Below are positions 6,288-13,618 of a stretch of DNA of 14,108 nt, one piece after another. The first letter of the stretch is position 1, and every line of letters begins with the position of its first letter. The stretch is from JBGTLA01 sp041744375 (GTDB lineage: Bacteria > Actinomycetota > Acidimicrobiia > Spongiisociales > ZC4RG35). The stretch lies in the NCBI GenBank assembly GCA_041744375.1, contig JBGTLA010000112.1, positions 1 through 14,108 on the forward strand, read 5' to 3'. The notes under the pieces were generated by a model. That model was not told where the DNA came from, did not search any database, and was given only the letters and a program-made list of their open reading frames with translations. The position numbers and the translations under genes are program-made.

Positions 6288-6539
6288 TCAGGTGAGGAGT
6301 AGGGCGGCACCCACCGTCCAGATGGCGAACCCGAGGATCGACAACCCCAACACCAGACCCGTTCGCCTCCACTGCCGGATGATGACGGCCGCCACGATGG
6401 CCCATCCCAGGAACACGCCCACCGTCCACCACATGGGGGCGAGGCCGACCGACGCCACCGCCAGGACCCCCACCACGACGTGAAAGGCGCCGGCCACGAT
6501 GGCGTAAAGGACCTGACGGGGCGTCGGTTCGTCAGCCAT
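6288..6539 (-). CDS. Small three-helix membrane protein, function unknown
   Basis: This 83-residue protein starts at ATG 6539 and overlaps the end of the uracil-DNA glycosylase gene by 8 bases. After a short polar N-terminus (MADEPTPRQ) it has three hydrophobic segments, about 9-31, 36-54 and 61-82, with a basic loop RQWRRT (55-60) between the second and third. It ends right after the last segment. GGAA 7 bases before the ATG may serve as ribosome site. I recognise no family. Its stop lies only 4 bases from the stop of the convergent thioesterase gene. The overlap suggests co-expression with mug, but a shared function is not implied. Confidence 0.7.
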   Translation of the reverse strand: MADEPTPRQVLYAIVAGAFHVVVGVLAVASVGLAPMWWTVGVFLGWAIVAAVIIRQWRRTGLVLGLSILGFAIWTVGAALLLT

Positions 6540-7101
6540 CGACGATTCCGGCTGCCTCGCCGACCGTCCGGAACCAAACGGCCAGCGAGTCGACGGTCTC
6601 GTGGGCGTTGAGCCCCGACGGGTTGGGCACCACCCAGAGCTCGGCACCGCCCAACGTATCCCCCTGCAAGCCCAACGACGTGGCCGGCTGGGAGAAGGCG
6701 GTCCGGTACGCCGTCACACCGGCCACCGCCACCACAGCCGGCGCCCGCCGGACCACGAGACGGACCAACCGTCCCCCACCGCGTCGCAGCTCCTCGGTGC
6801 CCAGTTCGCCGGCACGGGCGGTGGCCCGATCGACCAGGTTGGTGATGCCCATCCCGCGGCCCACGAAGTGGCGTCGGTCGCCTTCGTTCATTCCCCCCGC
6901 CGGGTCGATGTCGCGCCCTATCAGGCCTGCCCGGCGCAGGGCCGGGTAGAACCGGTTCGAGGGATGAGCGAAGTGGGTCTGAGTCGCCGCCGTCCACAAG
7001 CCGGGGTTGATCCCCACGAATAACAACCGCAGATCGGGTCCGATCAGATCGGGGACCGTCGAGTCGCGAAAGGTCTCGAGTTCGGCTCGGCTGAACGACA
7101 T
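6532..7101 (-). CDS. mug: G/U mismatch-specific uracil-DNA glycosylase (Mug/TDG family)
   Basis: The 189-residue protein matches Mug along its length. It has the active-site motif GINPG (30-34), whose Asn activates water, then FAHPSNRFYPALRRAGL (44-60), GITNLVDR (85-92) and the DNA-intercalating loop PNPSGLN (159-165). The enzyme removes uracil or thymine opposite guanine, and related lesions, starting base-excision repair. I place the start at ATG 7101 because SFSRAELETFRD is where the conserved N-terminus of related proteins begins; no clear ribosome site precedes it. The frame is open to a GTG at 7200, which would add 33 residues of low-complexity sequence and close the gap to the upstream VWA gene to 12 bases. 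The gene may therefore be an extension of the VWA operon or have its own promoter. Confidence 0.92.
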   Translation of the reverse strand: MSFSRAELETFRDSTVPDLIGPDLRLLFVGINPGLWTAATQTHFAHPSNRFYPALRRAGLIGRDIDPAGGMNEGDRRHFVGRGMGITNLVDRATARAGELGTEELRRGGGRLVRLVVRRAPAVVAVAGVTAYRTAFSQPATSLGLQGDTLGGAELWVVPNPSGLNAHETVDSLAVWFRTVGEAAGIVDG

Positions 7102-7212
7102 CTGACAAGAGACGCTACCGCCGCCCATTGGTGGCCCGAACCGGCGCACCGACGGCGAGACGGGTCGCCCATCCTCGGCGGTGCCCCTTTCGACCCACAC
7201 AAATAGTTCGTC
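7102..7212. other. Gap between the double-VWA gene and mug
   Basis: This 111-base stretch is the longest gene-free interval in the window. The mug frame is open across most of it (from GTG 7200), so it may be partly coding. Read on the minus strand, it starts with a short AT-rich patch around ACTATTT just after the VWA stop, which could be part of a promoter, but no matching -35 box is evident. I see no strong terminator hairpin followed by a T-run. Confidence 0.4.
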
Positions 7213-9909
7213 TCAGCGACGTTTGCGGCGCATGAGGCGCTCCAGTGTCTCCGAGTCTGAGACCACGGGAGGTGGCAGGCGTTCGGTGGCGGCATCGGTC
7301 ATGACCTGCTCGATCCGTCGTCGTTCGCGGCGGCCTTCGGTCTGGACGCCCTGACGCCAATCGGGGAGGTCTTCGGGCGAGAAGACGAGCCGGCGCAGCG
7401 CCACGTCGGCGAAGAACAACACCAACGCCAGTGCTATGAGCCACACCGCCACCGCCTGGAGAGCAGCCCCCCGGGCGGGAGCCTCGTCGAAGGCCAGTGA
7501 CGGCTCGATGCCCATCCGGCCACCTGTCGTCTCGGCGACAGATGCCACCAGGGCCAGGTCGGGCTCAGCGAAGGCGAACTCCTCGGCGTATCCGGACACG
7601 GCTCCGGCGCTGGCCACCAGGCTCGAGCCGTCGGCACGTTCGAGAGACACCGCCACCCAGTACGCCCCCGGATCGGGAGCCGGGGTGGAACCGGCGAAGG
7701 TCGACTCGCCGGTCTGGGCGAGCGGCACGACCTCGATCTCCCCGGAAGGAGTGCGCACCCGGGCGAGGGCGGCGGCATCGAGGACCGGCTCGCCGACATC
7801 GAAGGATATTCCCAGGGTCCCACCGTCGACGGTCACCTCGGGCGGAAAGTCGAGTCCGGCCGGAAGGACCTGGCGGAGGAGCCTGCCCCAGAAATCGACA
7901 TAACCTTCCCAAGTGATCCACCCCGCCGACCATCGGGCGGTGGCATCGGAGGTCCAGGCGGTGGCACGACCCAGGCCCCGCTGCCAGCTCGCCAGGAGGG
8001 GGTCACCGGGGCCGATCTGCAGAGCCGTCGCCGCGGTCGCCTTCGCCTTCGTAGCCACATACCCGCGCAGGGCGGGGGCGGACTCCAGCCCTGCGGTCAC
8101 TGGCGAAGGAGCGCCGAGCACGGGCACGAATTCTCCTTCGTTGATGAGCCCTCGCGCCGCCATCAGGGTCTCTTCCACGAAGATCTCGGGAATGGTCTCG
8201 AGGTCTTCTCCCGGATAGAAGCGACCACCGCCGACCTCTGCCATCCTCCGCAGGGTCACCCCACTCCCCTCACCTGTGCCGAGGACCGAAAGCGTCACCC
8301 CGGCGTCGGCGATGCGCCGAGCCATCGGAACGAGATTCGCCTCGTTGGCGTCCCAGCCGTCCGTGAACACGACGATATGGCGGAGGGCACCCTCTACGCC
8401 GTGGAGCTGCTCGAGCGCCGCTTCCAGGCCCAGGACGAGTTTGGTCTCCCCGTCGGGCGCCACCGGGGCGAGGGCCCCGGTGACCGTGTCGGTATCGGGC
8501 TTGGGTTGCAGCGGGAGAACCCAATCGATTCCGCCCGAGACGGTCACCACCCCCACCGAGTCCTCCTGAGAGAGAGCTTCCACCGCGGCGGCGGCACCCG
8601 CCCGGGCGATGTCGGTCTTCACCACGCCTCCTTCTTCGAACCCTCCGTCGCGGCAGTGACACGCCCCCATGGAACCGGAGGAGTCGATCACCAGCACCTC
8701 GGCCACCGGCTGGCGACGGATCAGGTCGTCGGGGTTGGACGAGACCGGCAAGACCGCCTCGAGAGGTGTCTCGTGGTAATCGCCCATCCCAAAGGCCCTG
8801 TCGCCTCCCACCACCACCAGCCCACGCCCGAGATCCTCCACGAATGATGCCAGGGCCGCCCCTTCGGACTCGGAAGGGCGGGACAGGTTGACCAGCACCA
8901 CCGCGTCGTAGCCGAGGAGCTCCTGTTGGTTGGGGACCGTCGGACGCACGTCGATGGCGACTCCCCCGGCTGTGAGGGCGCGCGCCAGGTCGTCGGCGTC
9001 ACCCGACACACCTTCCACCACCGCCACCCGGGCCGGTCCCAACACCCGATACACGCCCGAGGAGGTGTCGTTCTCGGGCCGTGTGTCGAAATCCGCCCTG
9101 ACGGTGACGGTCACGATCTCGAACCCCGAGTCGGGGCCGGGTACCCGCACCGACACCTCGTTGCGTCCGGGCAGCACCGACACCTCCCGCACCATCTCGG
9201 TGCCGCCGGAGGTGCGGAACGTCACGCTTGCCTCCCCGGCCTGATTGGACCGAAGCACGGCCGTGACCGGCGCTTCGTCGCCTTGGCGGATCGAGGCGGG
9301 GACGTGGACCGATTCGACAAGTACGTCGGCGCTCTGGGCGGGGTCGAACGTCACGAAGTCGACTGCCACTCCGCTTCCCGCCAGACGCTGCGCCGCGGCC
9401 GTGATACCCGTCGAGGTGGGCACCGCATCGGTCAACACGACCACTCGGCGCGATCCCTCGGTGGGGAGAAGAGATTCGGCGGCGACGAGGGCGCCGGCGA
9501 GGTCGGTGGCGTTGCCTCCCACTTCGCTCCTGATGCCGTCGAAAGGCCGGACCGGACCGACGGCCCGATCGAGGCGAACCTCGGACCCGAACAGGGCGAT
9601 ACCCGCCCGGTTCTGGGGGTCTTCTCCATCCAGTGCTTCTCGGAGGAAGTCCTCTTGCGCCCTTCGCGCCTCGGCGCCCATCGACTCGGAGCGGTCGAGC
9701 ATGAACAGGACCGAGCGAGTGGACACTGCCCGCTCCAGGTGGGGACCTGCCGCCGCCACCACCAAGAGGACCACCGCCGCCAATCGGGCCACCACGGCCC
9801 ACCGATGCTGACGCTTCGGCACTGGACTGCGACCGCGACTGGCTATCGCCCACACCAGCGACACCACGAAAGGGATGGCCACCAACACGAGCGGGCGGTC
9901 GAACCTCAT
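7213..9909 (-). CDS. Double-VWA membrane protein with glutamine-amidotransferase-like region (Bat operon)
   Basis: This 898-residue protein begins with two membrane helices (about 7-24 and 38-55) joined by a basic loop. By the positive-inside rule this puts the large middle part outside the cell. A first VWA domain has its metal site at Asp72-x-Ser74-x-Ser76 and TDA at 160-162. A beta-rich segment follows, then a class I glutamine-amidotransferase-like fold (about 293-390). A second VWA domain has Asp409-x-Ser411-x-Ser413 and TDG at 516-518. After further beta-rich sequence comes a last helix at 816-836 and a basic cytoplasmic tail. A CHC motif (417-419) with a Gly-rich insert follows the second metal site. 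ATG 9909 overlaps the upstream stop as ATGA, with GAGG 7 bases before it. VWA proteins of MoxR operons bind protein partners through the metal site; the target is unknown. Confidence 0.88.
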   Translation of the reverse strand: MRFDRPLVLVAIPFVVSLVWAIASRGRSPVPKRQHRWAVVARLAAVVLLVVAAAGPHLERAVSTRSVLFMLDRSESMGAEARRAQEDFLREALDGEDPQNRAGIALFGSEVRLDRAVGPVRPFDGIRSEVGGNATDLAGALVAAESLLPTEGSRRVVVLTDAVPTSTGITAAAQRLAGSGVAVDFVTFDPAQSADVLVESVHVPASIRQGDEAPVTAVLRSNQAGEASVTFRTSGGTEMVREVSVLPGRNEVSVRVPGPDSGFEIVTVTVRADFDTRPENDTSSGVYRVLGPARVAVVEGVSGDADDLARALTAGGVAIDVRPTVPNQQELLGYDAVVLVNLSRPSESEGAALASFVEDLGRGLVVVGGDRAFGMGDYHETPLEAVLPVSSNPDDLIRRQPVAEVLVIDSSGSMGACHCRDGGFEEGGVVKTDIARAGAAAAVEALSQEDSVGVVTVSGGIDWVLPLQPKPDTDTVTGALAPVAPDGETKLVLGLEAALEQLHGVEGALRHIVVFTDGWDANEANLVPMARRIADAGVTLSVLGTGEGSGVTLRRMAEVGGGRFYPGEDLETIPEIFVEETLMAARGLINEGEFVPVLGAPSPVTAGLESAPALRGYVATKAKATAATALQIGPGDPLLASWQRGLGRATAWTSDATARWSAGWITWEGYVDFWGRLLRQVLPAGLDFPPEVTVDGGTLGISFDVGEPVLDAAALARVRTPSGEIEVVPLAQTGESTFAGSTPAPDPGAYWVAVSLERADGSSLVASAGAVSGYAEEFAFAEPDLALVASVAETTGGRMGIEPSLAFDEAPARGAALQAVAVWLIALALVLFFADVALRRLVFSPEDLPDWRQGVQTEGRRERRRIEQVMTDAATERLPPPVVSDSETLERLMRRKRR

Positions 9910-11723
9910 GCCGTCGCCTCGCGACGCGTCCTGCGCCTCACACCCGGCCGCTGGTGACCCACCCACCATTCCACGGCCATGAGAACGAGCGCCAGGCCAA
10001 TCACCCACGGTGCCCACTCCCGAATCAGATTGCCTTCCTGGCCGGCGCCGGACGGCCCGGCACTCACGGCGATGTCACGGGACACCCCGGCCGACTCGGT
10101 GCTGACAAAATGCCGCACAGCCACCTCACCGGCAGTGACGGTGCCCGCCTCGTCGAGGTACGACACCCGATAGATTCCCGGCTCGTCGGTGTTCGTGAAC
10201 AGACCGGCATCCGCCGTGAGCTCGGCCACCTCACCACTGGGCAACTCGACCACCGCCCGCCGGCCGGAGGGTGTGACGAGCCCGATGGGGGTCCCGGCCG
10301 CCTCGGCCGAGACCGAGCCGGCTTCACCTCCCCGCATCCAATCGATCAGGTTGGAACCGAGGATGGGAAAGGCCACCTGCACCACCAGGTTGGAGTGGAC
10401 GAGGTCGAAGGTGGTGTACGCGACACGATGTCCCTCCACCTCACCCAAGAGAAGCAACGGCACCGGTCCCGATGAGACCACCGGCAGCCAGGTGAGCCCT
10501 TCGACGGCCTGTGCCTCGGCGATCGAGACCGACGAGAGGTCCACGCCGTCGAGGATGGGATCGCCCGGTCGTTGGAAGGTGACGGCCAGATTCCGCTCGA
10601 GACCGACCAAATCGAGTCCTTCGGGTGCTTGCTCCGGGCGGATCAGCCACGTCGGTCGATCGATGTCGGGTAGGGGCCCGCCGTCGACGATCAGGATGTC
10701 TGCGGCGCCGGGTGCGTCGGCCACCGCCACCCCGGGAGTCGATGCCAGCAGGGCACTGAGGAAAAGTGACCCTTCGCCTGCCACCGCCACCGATGAGCTC
10801 TGCCCACCCCCTACCACCAGGTGGGCCCGGTCGTCGAGGTCGAGGGCATCGGTGTGGTCGACGAAGCTGGCGGTGACGGAGCTGGCGGGGCCCGCCTCGA
10901 GGGGGACGACCTGGCGGGCCGCATCGAGCCCGGGCACCGACAGTTCCGTCTTCCCGGCGGCCAGACCGTCCACTTCGAAGGCGACGGTGACGTCACGGGG
11001 CTCTGGCCCGTGATTGTCGACCTGTATGAAGGTGCGGACGGCACCTTCGGCGGACGGCTCGGCATCGAAAGCGGAGATGGCGAGGTTGGAGGCGATGTCG
11101 TCGAAGCGGAGGTGGGTAGCTCCAATGACCGGCTCTTCTGCCAGAGGGCCGTCACCGCCATCCGAGAAGATGACCACCGATGTGTCGCGATCGGGAGCGG
11201 CCAGCCCACGCGCCAGCCGAACAGCCGACGAAAGGTCAGCCGACCCTCCCCCCGGTGTCAGCCCGGCGATGGCATCGGCCACCGCCTCGCCGTCACCGGA
11301 AAAGGCGACGAGCACCCGGGGACGTGGCCCAGCCTCGACGACAGATGCCAGATTGGCTTCGGAGACGTCCGCCGCCAGGTCGAGGGCGACGACACGGGCC
11401 TGGTCGAATCGCCCGGCCATCGCCATCGAGCCGGACGTGTCGAGCACGAAGACCGTGTGCGGGCCGAGAACGGTCGCTTCCGAGACGAACGGCCGCGCCA
11501 GCGAAAGGACGAACAGCGCCAACACGGCCAGTTGAGCGAGCAGGAGCGGTGTCAGCTTGAGCCTCTTCCAGGGGACGGCCGACGACACCGGTTCCCCCAC
11601 CTCACGCCACAACATCGTGGACGCCACCTCCTGCGGTCGCCGCTTGGAGCGAAGCATGTAGAGAACGACGAGCGGGCCGGCCAGGGCTGTGAGGCCGAGC
11701 GCTCCCGGGACGAGGAACCTCAT
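9906..11723 (-). CDS. BatA-like VWA-domain membrane protein
   Basis: The 605-residue protein starts with a BatA-type N-terminal region: helix 1 (about 4-24), then LYMLRSKRRPQEVASTMLWR, then helix 2 (about 57-79). The VWA domain follows, with an intact metal-binding motif Asp95-x-Ser97-x-Ser99 in VFVLDTSGSM and FSDGGD at 186-191. Residues about 210-560 are beta-rich without a named domain that I can place. One helix near 570-588 precedes a short Arg-rich C-terminus. The basic loop between the first two helices suggests the VWA part faces outward. ATG 11723 overlaps the DUF58 stop as ATGA and has GGGGAG 7 bases upstream. Such proteins form part of MoxR/Bat membrane complexes thought to act as chaperones or stress factors; no direct substrate evidence is present. 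Confidence 0.88.
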   Translation of the reverse strand: MRFLVPGALGLTALAGPLVVLYMLRSKRRPQEVASTMLWREVGEPVSSAVPWKRLKLTPLLLAQLAVLALFVLSLARPFVSEATVLGPHTVFVLDTSGSMAMAGRFDQARVVALDLAADVSEANLASVVEAGPRPRVLVAFSGDGEAVADAIAGLTPGGGSADLSSAVRLARGLAAPDRDTSVVIFSDGGDGPLAEEPVIGATHLRFDDIASNLAISAFDAEPSAEGAVRTFIQVDNHGPEPRDVTVAFEVDGLAAGKTELSVPGLDAARQVVPLEAGPASSVTASFVDHTDALDLDDRAHLVVGGGQSSSVAVAGEGSLFLSALLASTPGVAVADAPGAADILIVDGGPLPDIDRPTWLIRPEQAPEGLDLVGLERNLAVTFQRPGDPILDGVDLSSVSIAEAQAVEGLTWLPVVSSGPVPLLLLGEVEGHRVAYTTFDLVHSNLVVQVAFPILGSNLIDWMRGGEAGSVSAEAAGTPIGLVTPSGRRAVVELPSGEVAELTADAGLFTNTDEPGIYRVSYLDEAGTVTAGEVAVRHFVSTESAGVSRDIAVSAGPSGAGQEGNLIREWAPWVIGLALVLMAVEWWVGHQRPGVRRRTRREATA

Positions 11724-12580
11724 CTGACGATCGCTCCCCGCGCCAGGCCCGAGAGGGCACGTTCTTCTGCCCGGGGCCCACTCTGGACCAGCAGGTAGTC
11801 GAGACCGGCGCGACGGGAACGCCGGGCGGCCTCGGTGGCGAACTCCTCCAGGGCGGTCCGATAGTTTCCCATCACCTCTTCGGTGGTGGACACAGGAACC
11901 TTGGCGCCCGACTCGACATCGGAGAGGTCGAGATCGCCGGCCAGGGTGGGGTCGAGTTCCTCACCGGCCAGCAGATGGAGGACGAGACCACCGGCGGTGG
12001 GAGCGAGGCCGTCGAGGACGTCGCGCCAACCGTCCATGAGCAGATCAGAGACCAACACCACCGACCCGCCGGAACCGGCCAGACGCCGACCGACGTGACG
12101 GAGACTTCCGGTGCCCGCCACCGGGCGTTTCTCCAGCCACGCCTCTACCTGCGGCCACGCCGAAAGGTGCCGGCCCGACGGTCCCTGCACCTCGGGGCGG
12201 CCCCTGTCGCCGGGAATTGCCCACACCCGCACCCGGTCCCCGCCTGCCAGGCCCAGGTAGGCCACCATCGCCGCCAGTCGGCGCGCCGACTGGTGCTTGT
12301 CGTACAGGCCCATCGAGCCCGACAAGTCGAGAACGATCTCGATGGGCAGCTCCTGTTCGGCTTCGAACTGGCGGACCATCAGCACGCCCAATCGTGCGCG
12401 CAGGTTGTGATCGATGCGCCGATAGTCGTCTCCCGGCTGATAGGGGCGATAGTCGGCGAAGTCGAGGCTCTCCCCGAGACGCGTGGAGGTGTGGCGGCCG
12501 GCCCATTGGGCACTCACCCGGCCCTTGACGCCCAAAGAGAGGCGTTCCAGCCGAGCCCGGAAGCGGGGCTCGAGCAACAT
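11720..12580 (-). CDS. DUF58 (VWA-like) protein of the MoxR operon
   Basis: This 286-residue protein carries the DUF58 signature DFADYRPYQPGDDYRRIDHN (40-59), followed by a VWA-like core whose metal site Asp85-x-Ser87-x-Ser89 (VLDLSGSMG) is complete. There is no membrane segment, so it is probably cytoplasmic or associated with the two VWA membrane proteins. ATG 12580 shares one base with the moxR stop (TGATG) and has no ribosome site of its own, so its translation probably depends on re-initiation after moxR. DUF58 proteins are nearly always encoded next to MoxR ATPases and are thought to link the ATPase to its target. A longer frame to 12742 would lie inside moxR and adds only Arg-rich sequence. 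Confidence 0.93.
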   Translation of the reverse strand: MLLEPRFRARLERLSLGVKGRVSAQWAGRHTSTRLGESLDFADYRPYQPGDDYRRIDHNLRARLGVLMVRQFEAEQELPIEIVLDLSGSMGLYDKHQSARRLAAMVAYLGLAGGDRVRVWAIPGDRGRPEVQGPSGRHLSAWPQVEAWLEKRPVAGTGSLRHVGRRLAGSGGSVVLVSDLLMDGWRDVLDGLAPTAGGLVLHLLAGEELDPTLAGDLDLSDVESGAKVPVSTTEEVMGNYRTALEEFATEAARRSRRAGLDYLLVQSGPRAEERALSGLARGAIVR

Positions 12581-13596
12581 CAGGGGCCGCTGGCGGCCGA
12601 GACGATGTCGCTCTGGGCGTCCACCGGCCCAGGATGAGCAGCCAGGACCTCGGCAACGATGTCGTCGGCCGACACCCCGTCGGCGAGGGCGTCGTACCCG
12701 AGCACGAGCCTGTGCCGGAGCGCCATGGGAGCGAGGGCCCAAATGTCCTCGACGGCGAGATTGGGACGCCCATCCATCAAGGCGCGGGCCTTGCCACCCA
12801 TGACCAGGGCTTGCGCTCCCCGAGGGCTGGCTCCGTTGCGGACGTAAGTGGTGGCTGCCTCAGGTGAGATCGGGCTGGTGGGGTGGGTAGCCTCGACCAG
12901 TGTCGCGGCATACCGCAACAGGTGGTTGCCGGCTGGGAGCGCCCGCACCAGAGCGGCCATCGCTCCCAGAGTGGTCCCATCTATGGCTGCGGTGGCGGTC
13001 GCCTCCGAACCGGCGGTGGTGCGGCGCAGGATCTCGACGAGGTCGTCGGCAGGAGGGAAGGGAACCACGGCTTTGAAGAGGAACCGGTCGAGTTGTGCCT
13101 CGGGCAGCGGATAGGTTCCTTCTTGTTCGATGGGGTTCTGGGTGGCCATGACGAGGAATGGCCGGGGAAGAGGGTGGCGCTCACCGCCCAGCGTCACGGA
13201 ACGCTCCTGCATCGCCTCCAACAGTGCAGATTGTGTCTTGGGGGTGGCCCGATTGATCTCGTCGGCGAGGACGAGACTGGCGAAGATGGGTCCCGGATGG
13301 AACAGGAAGTCGTCTCCCAGGAGGACATTGGTGCCCAAGATGTCGGCGGGCATGAGATCGGGGGTGAACTGGATGCGTCCGAAGGCGACATCGAGAACGG
13401 ATCCGAGTGTGGCGAGGAGTTTCGTCTTTCCCAGGCCGGGCACTCCTTCGAGCAGGACGTGGCCCTCGCACAGTGCCCCGATGAGAACCGTGTCGACCAG
13501 TTCGGCCTGCCCCACGATCACGGTCCCGACCTGGCGGCGCACCGCCGCGATGTGGGTGGCGAACTCGTCCGGTCTCATCCCGCCAGCTTGTGTCAT
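12580..13596 (-). CDS. moxR: MoxR-family AAA+ ATPase
   Basis: The 338-residue protein is a typical AAA_3/MoxR ATPase. It shows Walker A GVPGLGKT (51-58), the MoxR stretch RIQFTPDLMPADILGT (74-89), Walker B LVLADE (108-113), sensor 1 ATQNP (151-155), and PEAQLDRF (165-172). The AAA lid domain follows, with SPRGAQALVMGGKARALMDGR. These ATPases act as chaperones with VWA partners, inserting cofactors or maturing protein complexes. The ATG at 13596 has AGGGA 7 bases upstream; a second in-frame ATG at 13578 is possible. It lies 22 bases after the Gly-Gln-repeat gene. The neighbours (DUF58 and two VWA membrane proteins) mark it as the Bat-type branch and not the CoxD branch of CO dehydrogenase clusters. 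Confidence 0.95.
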   Translation of the reverse strand: MTQAGGMRPDEFATHIAAVRRQVGTVIVGQAELVDTVLIGALCEGHVLLEGVPGLGKTKLLATLGSVLDVAFGRIQFTPDLMPADILGTNVLLGDDFLFHPGPIFASLVLADEINRATPKTQSALLEAMQERSVTLGGERHPLPRPFLVMATQNPIEQEGTYPLPEAQLDRFLFKAVVPFPPADDLVEILRRTTAGSEATATAAIDGTTLGAMAALVRALPAGNHLLRYAATLVEATHPTSPISPEAATTYVRNGASPRGAQALVMGGKARALMDGRPNLAVEDIWALAPMALRHRLVLGYDALADGVSADDIVAEVLAAHPGPVDAQSDIVSAASGP

Positions 13597-13603
13597 GTGA
13601 GGT

Positions 13604-13608
13604 TCCCT
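13604..13608 (-). promoter_or_regulatory. Ribosome binding site of moxR
   Basis: AGGGA on the minus strand lies 7 bases before the ATG at 13596, inside the 22-base spacer after the upstream stop. It supports the first ATG as the start over the in-frame one at 13578. Confidence 0.6.
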
Positions 13609-13618
13609 GTTCGATCGT

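Noticed and set aside
5684..7108. Open frame of 474 codons on the minus strand
   Set aside because: It runs antisense through the thioesterase and out of phase through mug; its Arg/Gly/Pro-rich translation has no domain pattern and is a GC-rich shadow.
8926..9957. Open frame of 343 codons on the plus strand
   Set aside because: It is antisense to the double-VWA gene, His/Arg/Gly-rich, with no recognisable motif.
9910..10017. 36-residue extension of the double-VWA protein
   Set aside because: It lies inside the BatA-like gene; ATG 9909 has an ATGA overlap and a GAGG site, and leads straight into the first membrane helix.
10821..11798. Open frame of 325 codons on the plus strand
   Set aside because: It is antisense to the BatA-like gene, and its composition is that of a shadow frame.
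12580..13596. MoxR gene as coxD of a CO dehydrogenase cluster
   Set aside because: Its direct partners are DUF58 and BatA-like proteins, not a CoxE-type VWA protein, and no CO dehydrogenase subunit is present.
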